64,000 bases of DNA from Dyadobacter sp. SG02 (GTDB lineage: Bacteria > Bacteroidota > Bacteroidia > Cytophagales > Spirosomataceae). Shown piece after piece: positions 14,301 to 21,175 of this stretch. Where the stretch lies: contig NZ_FNYL01000002.1 of the NCBI RefSeq assembly GCF_900109045.1, forward strand, positions 620,001 to 684,000, in the 5' to 3' direction. A program made the position numbers and the translations under genes. Each line of letters begins with the position of its first letter. The stretch's first letter is position 1. The notes beneath the pieces are model-generated. The model was not told the DNA's origin and did not search any database. It saw only the letters and a program-made list of their open reading frames with translations.

Positions 14301-16979
14301 CGGAAATCCTACCAGACGGGCGTCGAAATGGGCGATCTGGAATATTGCATGTACGCCTCGAACAGCTATTCGTTTCATCTGATGTTATCGGGTAAAAACC
14401 TGCATTGGGTCAAACACGAGATCATGCGGTTCAACGAGCCGCCCCGTGCGCTTTCGCGGGAGCAGACCACCCATCATAATGAGCCTTTTATCCAGATGCT
14501 GGTCAATCTTCTCGGTAATCCTGACGATCCTGCCACGCTCTCGGGACCCTATTTCGATGAAAAAACAGACTTTTCCGGCATTCTTGCCCAAAAAGACCGG
14601 TCGCGGATATTTGCGGTTTTCGTTTTTAAAATGATCGTCGCCTACCTTGGCAGGGACGCTTCCCGGGCGATGCAATATGCCACGCACGCCTCGGCCTACT
14701 TCGATGCCGTCAAAGCATCTCTTTTCGAACCACTTTATATTTTCTTTCTGGGTTTGGTCAATGTGGCCTTGTACCGTTCCGACGACCGGAGTGCAGCGCA
14801 TATCCGCGGAGCCGGGGCGCAGCTGAAAAAACTCAAAAAGCTCGCCGAAATGGTACCCGTCAATTTTGCCCACCGCTATTACCTGCTCGATGCTGAAATC
14901 CTGGCCGTTCAAGGTAAGGCCGACCAGGCCATTGCGCGTTTCGATCAGGCCATTGTGGTCGCGCAGGAGAACTGTCATGCGCACGAGGCCGCGCTCGCGA
15001 ACGAGCTGTGTGGTAGATATTGGCTGGAAAAGGGCCAGGCGAAAGCCGGAAATTTTTACCTGCGCGCCGCCATGGACGGCTACCGCGAGTGGGGTTGTGC
15101 ATTGAAAGAACGCCAGCTACTCGCGGCTTTTCCCGAAATAGCCCATTCAACAGCTGAATCGATAACCCCGTTTCACGCAGGCGAGAGCATTGCCTCGACG
15201 CTCGACCTTTCGACATTGCTGAAAACTTCCGTGGCTATTTCCAGCGAAGTGATTTTTGACCAGCTCATGGAAAAACTGATCCAATTCGCGATTGAAAACG
15301 CCGGTGCGCAATCGGGGTACTTCATTCTCGACTGGGGCGGAGAGCTGATGATCGAGGCTGGGCGGTCGGTAGTGAGTGAGCGGACCGATATCCGGAAAAT
15401 CCCGCTATCCGAATCGGTATCCGTTCCCCCGGGCATTGTGGAGCATGTTTTTTTGCATAAAACCGAGATTGTACTGCCGGACGCACAACAGAGCGAATTC
15501 AAAAACGATCCGGTGGTAGCTGTCCGGGGAGTTCGCTCAGCATTGTGCATTCCCGCATTAAACCAGGGCAAAGTGGTAGGGGCATTGTACCTGGAAAACA
15601 ACCTGGCAACGGCGGTATTTACCCAGGAGCGTACGCAGTTGATCAAGCTCCTCTCGGGGCAGATCGCAGTGGCGATCGAGAACGCGATTTTGTACGAAAA
15701 GCTCGAACAGAAAGTGTCCGTCAGAACGGCGGAAATCCAGATACAAAAAGAGGAGATCGAGCGGCAGAAGCAGCTGGTAGAACAAAAATCCCGGTTTAAG
15801 GAGCAGTTTTTCGCCAATATGAGCCATGAAATCAGGACGCCCATGACGGCCATTATCGGCATGTCCGAACTGATTTTTGATACGCCCCTCAATGAAAAGC
15901 AACTGGAATATGCGAAAGGCATCCGCTATTCGTCGGAAAACCTGCTGGCGATTATCAACGACATTTTAGACTACTCCAAAATCGAGGCAGGGAAGTTTTC
16001 TTTTGTCAACAAACCCTTTCAGGTCCGCGACCGGATGGAGCGGCTGGGCTACATTTTACGGGTGATTGCGGAAGAGAAAGGATTGAAACTGGAAATCCTG
16101 GTGGAGCCGGACGTAAGCCCGCAGCTGATCGGCGATCCGATCAGGCTCCACCAGGTCCTGTTAAATCTGGCAGGTAATGCCGTGAAGTTTACGGAAAACG
16201 GCACGGTATCCATCCGCGTGGGCGTCGCCTCGCGCGATGGGGTGCATGAGCAACTGCATTTCAGCGTGACCGACACCGGTATCGGCATTGCCCAGGACAA
16301 GCTGGAATACATTTTCGAAACCTTCGCCCGGATAGACGACGATTCGAACAGCAAACAAACTGGTACCGGTTTGGGGCTTTTTATTGCCAAAAAGCTGGTA
16401 GAGGAGCAAGGTGGACAAATGCAGGTACAAAGCCGTCCGGGGCAGGGGACCACTTTCAGTTTCGACCTCACGTTTGAAATCTGCAATCCTTCCGCGGAAC
16501 ATGACGAAACAGTCGACGATACGCCGCTTGTCGGGCTGTCGGTGCTGCTGGTCGAGGATAACCTGTTCAACCAGGTAGTGGCGGAGGAAACTTTGAAGAA
16601 AATGATCCGCGACGTCCGTGTTACCATTGCCGACAATGGCGAAATCGCATTGCAAAAACTGGTTGATCATCCATTTGATATTGTGCTGATGGACGTGAAA
16701 ATGCCCGTTATGGATGGGTACGCCGCCACGCGTGCAATACGCGCACGGGAGAACGGCCGGCGTGTCCCCATCCTCGCATTCACTTCCAATGCTAACCCGT
16801 CCGAAGCGCAAAAATGCGCGGACGCCGGTATGGACGATTACGTTACGAAGCCTATCGAAGCGAAAAAATTAAAATACAAGATCCGGAAGCTGTTGCAGGC
16901 CAGCCGGGCCGGGACGTTTCAGGAAGAGGTGAAAATTCCGGCTGTCAGGATAGCCGGAAATCCCGAACGAAATGGTTGA
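11331..16979 (+). CDS. Giant pseudokinase-AAA ATPase-GAF hybrid histidine kinase/response regulator
   Basis: A 1882-residue multidomain protein with no membrane segments. Residues 1-270 form a Ser/Thr kinase-like domain whose catalytic loop reads RHCDFRPAHLL and whose DFG position reads ADMA: the loop Asp is kept, but the Lys and the metal-binding Asn are replaced, so it is probably a pseudokinase. A large ATPase module follows with Walker A GQSGIGKSS (about 320-328) and Walker B LVIFLDDLHWAD (about 443-454), then a long helical-repeat region to about 1270. A GAF domain (1285-1440), coiled coil, HisKA with His1499, HATPase (DTGIGI, GTGLGLFI) and a C-terminal receiver with Asp1788 complete it. 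The architecture resembles cyanobacterial kinase-ATPase-GAF-histidine kinases. A separate HPt gene lies convergently downstream and may take its phosphate. Confidence 0.92.
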   Translation: MGLNAIQIPDYRVTQELYKEPNRSFFSAVRESTSEKVMLKAVPVTVGNDPSDGQSPEAFAWLNAFQFDRILNARRSVRTESYHITELDHFDGIFLQQYLDTNPIDVPTGITIAEELVRIVEELHYHGIRHCDFRPAHLLTDPATHRLRIADMACAQPAAAGTNAAGRHAAIDLHYMAPEQSGLIDVPVGYRTEYYHLGVLLYRLFTGKLPFDSTDSNELVHAHIARMPVWPSDAPLALRNIVMKLLAKKPEDRYQTTRGILADLAVCKDAMPEDFIAGQSDVPGIFRIADRLYGRTQELALVLGAYARIHEGNELVLVSGQSGIGKSSLVAAVQQQLETTGALFVSGKFDQYVQNIPFEGVIKSFKELVCKISQGNVAYWKNAILDAVGPFGQIIIDVIPELEKLIGRQPAVGRLSPLEAQNRFVNVFTHFIDVFTKPEHPLVIFLDDLHWADLSSLRFLSRVTHSVTGNNLLIIGTYRDNEVSATHPLRTAISELDASQSRLTQIALFPLQKEAISELVADTVSCPVSAALPLAEIVLAGTLGNPYFVSETLQRFYHQGLIVYDGANGKWVWDVQSLDGEAKSVSSQHLLATKITNLSTPARKALTTASCIGTEFDLIVLSALLDKTPQETGDDIQEAVTENLLRVVSDRQPGEHYLIQKRYIFVHDQVQSAAYDLLSTEEQIDNHLNTGYFLLERLSTEERDKHLFEIVNHLNYGRDYTTASERRRIARLNCEAGEKAEASAAYSVAFAYFKKGREMLVAEDWQHYYPLAFSLGVQCAESAYLAGDPEVCLAIAGEMLAHAKRLEDKAEIYDVQIRCLILNQQEEQAIRISLAVLRELGIRFPGRPGNIHIITAYLKSKWWLRGRTIESLAELPGMTDVPALTAMRILQNITATVYVKIPTLYPLMVIKMVELSLRYGVAAESAITFATYGAIVHAVENNAPACYRFGNMALKLAEQTDGTARARTLLLYNIVNRPWGQHINESLEALRKSYQTGVEMGDLEYCMYASNSYSFHLMLSGKNLHWVKHEIMRFNEPPRALSREQTTHHNEPFIQMLVNLLGNPDDPATLSGPYFDEKTDFSGILAQKDRSRIFAVFVFKMIVAYLGRDASRAMQYATHASAYFDAVKASLFEPLYIFFLGLVNVALYRSDDRSAAHIRGAGAQLKKLKKLAEMVPVNFAHRYYLLDAEILAVQGKADQAIARFDQAIVVAQENCHAHEAALANELCGRYWLEKGQAKAGNFYLRAAMDGYREWGCALKERQLLAAFPEIAHSTAESITPFHAGESIASTLDLSTLLKTSVAISSEVIFDQLMEKLIQFAIENAGAQSGYFILDWGGELMIEAGRSVVSERTDIRKIPLSESVSVPPGIVEHVFLHKTEIVLPDAQQSEFKNDPVVAVRGVRSALCIPALNQGKVVGALYLENNLATAVFTQERTQLIKLLSGQIAVAIENAILYEKLEQKVSVRTAEIQIQKEEIERQKQLVEQKSRFKEQFFANMSHEIRTPMTAIIGMSELIFDTPLNEKQLEYAKGIRYSSENLLAIINDILDYSKIEAGKFSFVNKPFQVRDRMERLGYILRVIAEEKGLKLEILVEPDVSPQLIGDPIRLHQVLLNLAGNAVKFTENGTVSIRVGVASRDGVHEQLHFSVTDTGIGIAQDKLEYIFETFARIDDDSNSKQTGTGLGLFIAKKLVEEQGGQMQVQSRPGQGTTFSFDLTFEICNPSAEHDETVDDTPLVGLSVLLVEDNLFNQVVAEETLKKMIRDVRVTIADNGEIALQKLVDHPFDIVLMDVKMPVMDGYAATRAIRARENGRRVPILAFTSNANPSEAQKCADAGMDDYVTKPIEAKKLKYKIRKLLQASRAGTFQEEVKIPAVRIAGNPERNG

Positions 16980-17244
16980 CCGGCAAGGAAATGCCGTCGG
17001 TAAGTCCCGCGTCGACCTGCTCTTCCAGGCTTCGTATCTGTTCTGCCAACGTATGCATTCCTACGTAGTTGAATTGTGTTTTCAGGCTGTGTAGTGCCGT
17101 CGAAAGGCCTTCCCAATCCTGCGCCTCGCATAGTTCCGGGAGCGCGGCTACCTGGGCAGGTACCTGCGTATTGAAAATGGCTACGAACCGGTCGACGAGT
17201 CGTTGGTCGCCGCCCATCAGGTTGTGGAGCAGGGAGAGGTCCAT
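16945..17244 (-). CDS. Stand-alone HPt phosphotransfer protein
   Basis: A 99-residue all-helical protein. The segment LSTALHSLKTQFNYVGMHTL carries the HPt signature (HSLKxxxxxxG) with predicted phospho-histidine His52. I chose ATG at 17244, which follows the stop of the upstream response regulator by two bases (TAACCATG), over longer in-frame starts that overlap that gene. Its last 35 bases overlap the 3' end of the convergent hybrid kinase gene. The obvious role is relaying phosphate from the receiver of the hybrid kinase to the neighbouring OmpR-type regulator; this is inferred from context. Confidence 0.85.
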   Translation of the reverse strand: MDLSLLHNLMGGDQRLVDRFVAIFNTQVPAQVAALPELCEAQDWEGLSTALHSLKTQFNYVGMHTLAEQIRSLEEQVDAGLTDGISLPVNHFVRDFRLS

Positions 17245-17246
17245 GG

Positions 17247-17948
17247 TTAAGCGGCGCCCGGTTTGAAAATGAGTTTGTAACCTTCTCCATGCAGGTTCAG
17301 GATTTCTACGGCCGGTTCCGCTTTCAGGAACTTTCGTAATTTGCTCACATACACATTGAGGCTGTAACCCCGGTAATGTTCCTCGTCGCCCCAAATGCCG
17401 ATCATCGCGGCGTCGCGCGTGAGGACCTTGTTCTGGTGTTCGCAGAATAATTTCAGGAGTTTCGCTTCGATCGAAGTCAGTTTGATCGTCTCCCCGGAAA
17501 CGACGAGTTGCCGCAGATCAGGATCGAACCGCGAATGCCCCCATTCGTACTGCGCGACTACCCGCGCTTTTTCCTGCACTTTCACCCGTTTAAGGATCGC
17601 CCTGATCCGGAGGTAAAGCTCTTCCATGCTGAACGGCTTGGTCAGGTAATCGTCGGCGCCGAGCATTAGCCCCCTGATTTTGTCCTCTTTCAGTGATTGT
17701 CCGGTTAGAAAAATGATAGGAATGGTTTCGTCGAGTTGCTTGATTTCCTCCGCGAGCGTGAAGCCGTCCTTTTTGGGCATTTTGATATCCAGCACGCAGA
17801 GATCGAATTTCTGAGATTTGAATGCGTCGAGCCCGGCCTGTCCGTCGTGTTTGAGCATTACCCTGCATCCCTTCATTTCCAGGTACTCTTTCGTCAGTTC
17901 GCTGTATTGAACTTCGTCGTCGATGAACAACAAATGGGGCTGTTCCAT
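17247..17948 (-). CDS. OmpR/PhoB-family response regulator
   Basis: A 233-residue protein with a receiver domain (acidic pocket Asp10-Asp11, phospho-acceptor Asp54 in CVLDIKMPKKDG, Lys in LTKPFSMEEL) and a C-terminal winged helix (about 130-228; IKLTSIEAKLLKLFCEHQNKVLTRD and YSLNVYVSKLRKFL). No kinase gene precedes it; instead it is co-transcribed with an HPt gene, pointing to a multistep relay fed by the convergent hybrid kinase. Upstream is a 262-bp divergent region shared with the thiamine-diphosphate enzyme, a possible target promoter. Confidence 0.93.
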   Translation of the reverse strand: MEQPHLLFIDDEVQYSELTKEYLEMKGCRVMLKHDGQAGLDAFKSQKFDLCVLDIKMPKKDGFTLAEEIKQLDETIPIIFLTGQSLKEDKIRGLMLGADDYLTKPFSMEELYLRIRAILKRVKVQEKARVVAQYEWGHSRFDPDLRQLVVSGETIKLTSIEAKLLKLFCEHQNKVLTRDAAMIGIWGDEEHYRGYSLNVYVSKLRKFLKAEPAVEILNLHGEGYKLIFKPGAA

Positions 17949-18119
17949 AGATAGTTACGTTAATTGGGTGCCAGCAAGAATTTTGCGAGGAGGGGGAGTG
18001 CAATATTACCCAATGCCCGGAGCCGGGACAAGAACATCCTAGTTAACGGGTTGTAGCAATTCTTCAATGCACAATTTTGTAGAATAATTTCTAATACAAT
18101 ATAGCAGATAATTTGACAA

Positions 18120-18147
18120 TTTGATATTCAAACTATTTCTACTTTTG
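18120..18147 (+). promoter_or_regulatory. Promoter for the thiamine-diphosphate enzyme operon
   Basis: TTTG at 18120-18123, a 16-bp spacer and TACTTTTG at 18140-18147 match TTTG/TAnnTTTG. Because the predicted start is near 18153, the TTG at 18121 cannot be the translation start, and ATG at 18211 is preferred. Confidence 0.5.
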
Positions 18148-18210
18148 CCTACATCAATCCCGGCCGGGCATTTACTTGTTTCAACATTTTTACTCAACGA
18201 ACACATCGTC

Positions 18211-19974
18211 ATGCACATCGAAGCGAGCGAATCCGCGTCCTTTATCAACGTATTGGAAGAGCAATCCGGTCTGGACAGTTACCAGACCATCATTCACACA
18301 TTGCATAACTGGGGCATCCGCTTGTACGCGGGCGTCAACGGGGGAGGGGTGATCCATTTGCTCAAATACCTGGACCCGCTCGGCGAGGACACAATCGAAA
18401 CACCCTCATTCCTGACCATCGGAGAATATACGGCGGGGTTTATTCCCTTGGGTTACTACCTCGGCAGCGGAAGGGTTGCTGCTTCCGTGGCCACCACCGG
18501 CGCGGCTACCAAGCTCATATGCTGCGGGTTAAGCGACGCCAAGCTGCACGATATTCCGGCCGTATATATAGTACCGGTCTCGAATGGCAGCACGGCGGGC
18601 TTTTCGCCGCTGCAAGACACCACAGTTTACGGCAGCAACATCGTAGCGCAACTGCGCGCGGAGCTGCCCGATTCCGTTTTTGTACTGGATAACCCCATCG
18701 CATTGCATGACCAACTTGCGCGAGCAAAAGGGCAGCTCGACCGCTCGAAACCCGTGGTACTGGTGCTGGATAATGAAGGACTCAGCATTTCACCGATCGG
18801 ATCGAATTTTACGGCGTCCTTGCCCGAAATCCCCATGCGGGAAGACCATTCGACGGACGATTTCCTGGCCGCATTCCGGACGGAGACCGACGGAAAACGC
18901 GTAGTGCTATTCGTCGGCGAAGAAATGGCGCGTTACCCCGGAGCGCATGACCTGACTACCCGGCTCAGTGAAGCGCTTCAAGCCGGCACGATATGGAGCA
19001 TTAACGGGGCGAATGCGGTGAGCCGCCACAATCCTTATGGCTATGGGTATATTTCCTTCGGAGGCAACGACCGGGCGATGTCGTTGTATAATTCGCTGGG
19101 AGAGAATGATATATTACTGGTCGTAGGCGCATGTCCTGACGAGTACACGGTCAATTTCAAGAAGATTTCGGCATCCGCTACTTTTCATTTCAGTAACATT
19201 CCCGAGGCTTACGGACTGGTAGATAATAGCTTGCGGCACGTCGTGGAAGGCGGTTATTACCTCATGAATGCCCCGCTGGATGTGTCGTTGCAAGCATTGG
19301 TCGACGCTGCCGCAGAGCGCCCGTTTGACAATATACCGATGGAAAAGGCGCCTTCGTATTTGAACGATCTCCCCTTTGACAATGCCAGTGCCCGTTATGC
19401 GGATATGGCGGCGCTCTACCAGCGTCTCGACCGGTGGTGGCCGGCGCATTCCATCGGCATCGACGATACTTGCCTGGCTTATAAAGACCGCCAATACATA
19501 ACTCAGCGGCCCAACAACAACATCCGCTTTTACTCGCTTTACCGCGGATCGGCCATGGGCGGGGCTTTCGGCGTGGCCATCGGCGCCAAACTGGCCGAGC
19601 CCGGCCGCCAGGTGTTTTTGTTTACCGGTGATGGCTGCTTCCGGCTATTTTCGGGCTCTTTGGGGGAGGTAAGTAATCTCGGATTGGTGGTTTTCCTGCT
19701 TAATAATGAGACATTCGGCATTGTAGAGCAGGGTTTGAGGAAGGTTTTGCCGGATGTAGGCACGGCCTGGTACCATTCGCGGCTCGAAGCCGTCGATTAC
19801 TGCGGTATCGCCAAGGCCAACAGCTGGGATGCCGTGCGGTTGGCACCCGACCTCGGTAATCTCGATGACATTCTTGGCAAAGTAGATCGCGGACTTTCCC
19901 GTTCTTTGCTGATTGAAGTCCCGGTAGATCCCAATCAGGTACTGGGCAAGAATCCACGTCTTAAAAATTTATAA
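18211..19974 (+). CDS. Thiamine-diphosphate-dependent decarboxylase/lyase-like enzyme
   Basis: A 587-residue protein with the three-domain plan of the pyruvate decarboxylase/acetolactate synthase superfamily. The N-terminal Pyr domain has FLTIGEYTAGFIPLGYYLG, with Glu72 at the place of the catalytic glutamate that activates the cofactor. The C-terminal PP domain has the ThDP/Mg2+ motif GDGCFRLF (Gly473-Asp474-Gly475) ending in LLNNETFG (Asn498-Asn499). The substrate cannot be read. ATG at 18211 (MHIEASES) is chosen because a promoter lies between it and the upstream TTG. The next gene, a MEKHLA-domain protein, starts three bases after its stop, so the two are coupled. Confidence 0.85.
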   Translation: MHIEASESASFINVLEEQSGLDSYQTIIHTLHNWGIRLYAGVNGGGVIHLLKYLDPLGEDTIETPSFLTIGEYTAGFIPLGYYLGSGRVAASVATTGAATKLICCGLSDAKLHDIPAVYIVPVSNGSTAGFSPLQDTTVYGSNIVAQLRAELPDSVFVLDNPIALHDQLARAKGQLDRSKPVVLVLDNEGLSISPIGSNFTASLPEIPMREDHSTDDFLAAFRTETDGKRVVLFVGEEMARYPGAHDLTTRLSEALQAGTIWSINGANAVSRHNPYGYGYISFGGNDRAMSLYNSLGENDILLVVGACPDEYTVNFKKISASATFHFSNIPEAYGLVDNSLRHVVEGGYYLMNAPLDVSLQALVDAAAERPFDNIPMEKAPSYLNDLPFDNASARYADMAALYQRLDRWWPAHSIGIDDTCLAYKDRQYITQRPNNNIRFYSLYRGSAMGGAFGVAIGAKLAEPGRQVFLFTGDGCFRLFSGSLGEVSNLGLVVFLLNNETFGIVEQGLRKVLPDVGTAWYHSRLEAVDYCGIAKANSWDAVRLAPDLGNLDDILGKVDRGLSRSLLIEVPVDPNQVLGKNPRLKNL

Positions 19975-19977
19975 AGA

Positions 19978-20487
19978 ATGACCCCTGCACAAAACGACGC
20001 ATTGATCCGGCAGATCAACGAGAGCTTTCACCGGCTATCCGGCCAACCGCTATATGCTCCCGGAGCGGCGGCTCCCGGAGCAGCGGCTCGCGAAGCCCCG
20101 GATGTTCATCAATGGCTCCACGAGGAAGCGCCGTACGCTATCCTGGCACATAACACCGACGCCGACCCACGCTTTATATATGCCAATGCACAGGCGCTGG
20201 CCTCATTCAAATATTCGCAGGAAGAGATACTTGCCGTACCTTCGAGGCTCAGTGCCTCGCAGCAGGACCGGCCCGAACGACAGCGAATGCTGGAAATCGT
20301 GCTGCGGGATGGTATTGTTTACAACTATTCGGGTCCCCGGGTCGATAAATACGGGAACAGCTTTATGATTTACGACGGAATAGTGTGGCAGTTGCGCGAC
20401 GCCGACGGACAGGTTTTCGGCCAGGCCGCGCTCTTCTGGCCGGACGAGGTGAAACGCCCCGACTGGTTCCGCCCGGTACGGCATTAG
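19978..20487 (+). CDS. MEKHLA-domain protein (PAS-like)
   Basis: A 169-residue soluble protein. From about residue 45 it matches the MEKHLA domain: PYAILAHNTDADPRFIYANA, ASFKYSQEEILAVPSRLSA, YSGPRVDKYGNSFMI and VWQLRDADGQVFGQAALF. MEKHLA is a PAS-like domain known from plant HD-ZIP III proteins and from free-standing bacterial proteins; its ligand is not established. The linker before it (residues 27-41) is a short tandem repeat, APGAAAPGAAAREAP, encoded by a 15-bp DNA repeat. Coupled to the thiamine-diphosphate enzyme upstream, so it may sense or handle that enzyme's substrate or product. Confidence 0.85.
   Translation: MTPAQNDALIRQINESFHRLSGQPLYAPGAAAPGAAAREAPDVHQWLHEEAPYAILAHNTDADPRFIYANAQALASFKYSQEEILAVPSRLSASQQDRPERQRMLEIVLRDGIVYNYSGPRVDKYGNSFMIYDGIVWQLRDADGQVFGQAALFWPDEVKRPDWFRPVRH
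20056..20100 (+). repeat. 15-bp tandem repeat, locus A (in frame in the MEKHLA gene)
   Basis: Two units, GCTCCCGGAGCGGCG and GCTCCCGGAGCAGCG, differ by one base; a decayed third follows. Each encodes A-P-G-A-A. The 15-mer at 20066-20080 is the exact reverse complement of one at 46936-46950. Confidence 0.75.
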
Positions 20488-20490
20488 TTG

Positions 20491-21171
20491 TCAATATACC
20501 GGCTGCAACTTTTCATGAGGCTTTCCCCATTTGTAACGATGTGTCCAGTAAGCCACTTTCATCGATAAATACCCGATCCCGGCGCCTACCAGCACATCGC
20601 TGATGTAGTGCCGGTTGTTGGCCACACGCAGCAGGCCTACGGACGACGCTACCGTGTACGATGCATAAGGCATCCACGGATAGCGGTCCTTGTATTCTTC
20701 ATTCAGAAATGTGGCTGCGGCGAATGCCTGGGTGGTATGGCCGGATGGAAACGAGTTGTAAGAACTTCCGTCCGGCCGCAGGGTATGGGTGGCCGATTTC
20801 AGGATGGTGGCGGTGGTAAGGGCCATGGCTTCGCCTTTGACGAGGATCGCGGTGCGGTTTAGCACGTCGGTTTTGGATTTGATACCAAATGCATCGAGGC
20901 CATAAGCGACTACCAGCGGCGAAAACTGCATGTAATCGTCGATGCGTGTCCGGAAACGGGGGATATGCCGGTTTCTGCTTTCGGCGAGCTCGTTTTTAAG
21001 GGATTCTTCCGAATGGCCGTTGGCCAGCAGGCCTGCGGTTATCAGGGAAGCGGGGACGTAAAACCGCTGCAAGGTGAATGGCTTGCGGGCGGGCAGGCTA
21101 TCCGCAGGGGTATCCGCGTATGCAAAGGTTGAACCGGAAATAAGGAGGATGATGAGAAGGCGCATGGTCAT
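20491..21171 (-). CDS. PAP2-superfamily phosphatase
   Basis: A 226-residue protein with a signal peptide (MTMRLLIILLISGSTFAYA) and the three PAP2/lipid phosphatase motifs: KSATHTLRPDG (KX6RP), NSFPSGHTTQAF (PSGH) and RVANNRHYISDVLVG (RX5HX3D form). Unlike many PAP2 lipid phosphatases it has few transmembrane helices, so it is probably periplasmic or membrane-associated. Likely substrates are undecaprenyl pyrophosphate, lipid A phosphates or other phospho-esters. ATG at 21171 lies four bases after the receptor stop, so it is the last gene of a response regulator-kinase-receptor-phosphatase unit. Confidence 0.88.
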   Translation of the reverse strand: MTMRLLIILLISGSTFAYADTPADSLPARKPFTLQRFYVPASLITAGLLANGHSEESLKNELAESRNRHIPRFRTRIDDYMQFSPLVVAYGLDAFGIKSKTDVLNRTAILVKGEAMALTTATILKSATHTLRPDGSSYNSFPSGHTTQAFAAATFLNEEYKDRYPWMPYASYTVASSVGLLRVANNRHYISDVLVGAGIGYLSMKVAYWTHRYKWGKPHEKLQPVY

Positions 21172-21175
21172 TGAT

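Noticed and set aside
18121..18210. Longer start (TTG 18121) for the thiamine-diphosphate enzyme
   Set aside because: A promoter element at 18140-18147 lies inside it, and the extra residues are hydrophobic without matching the family start.
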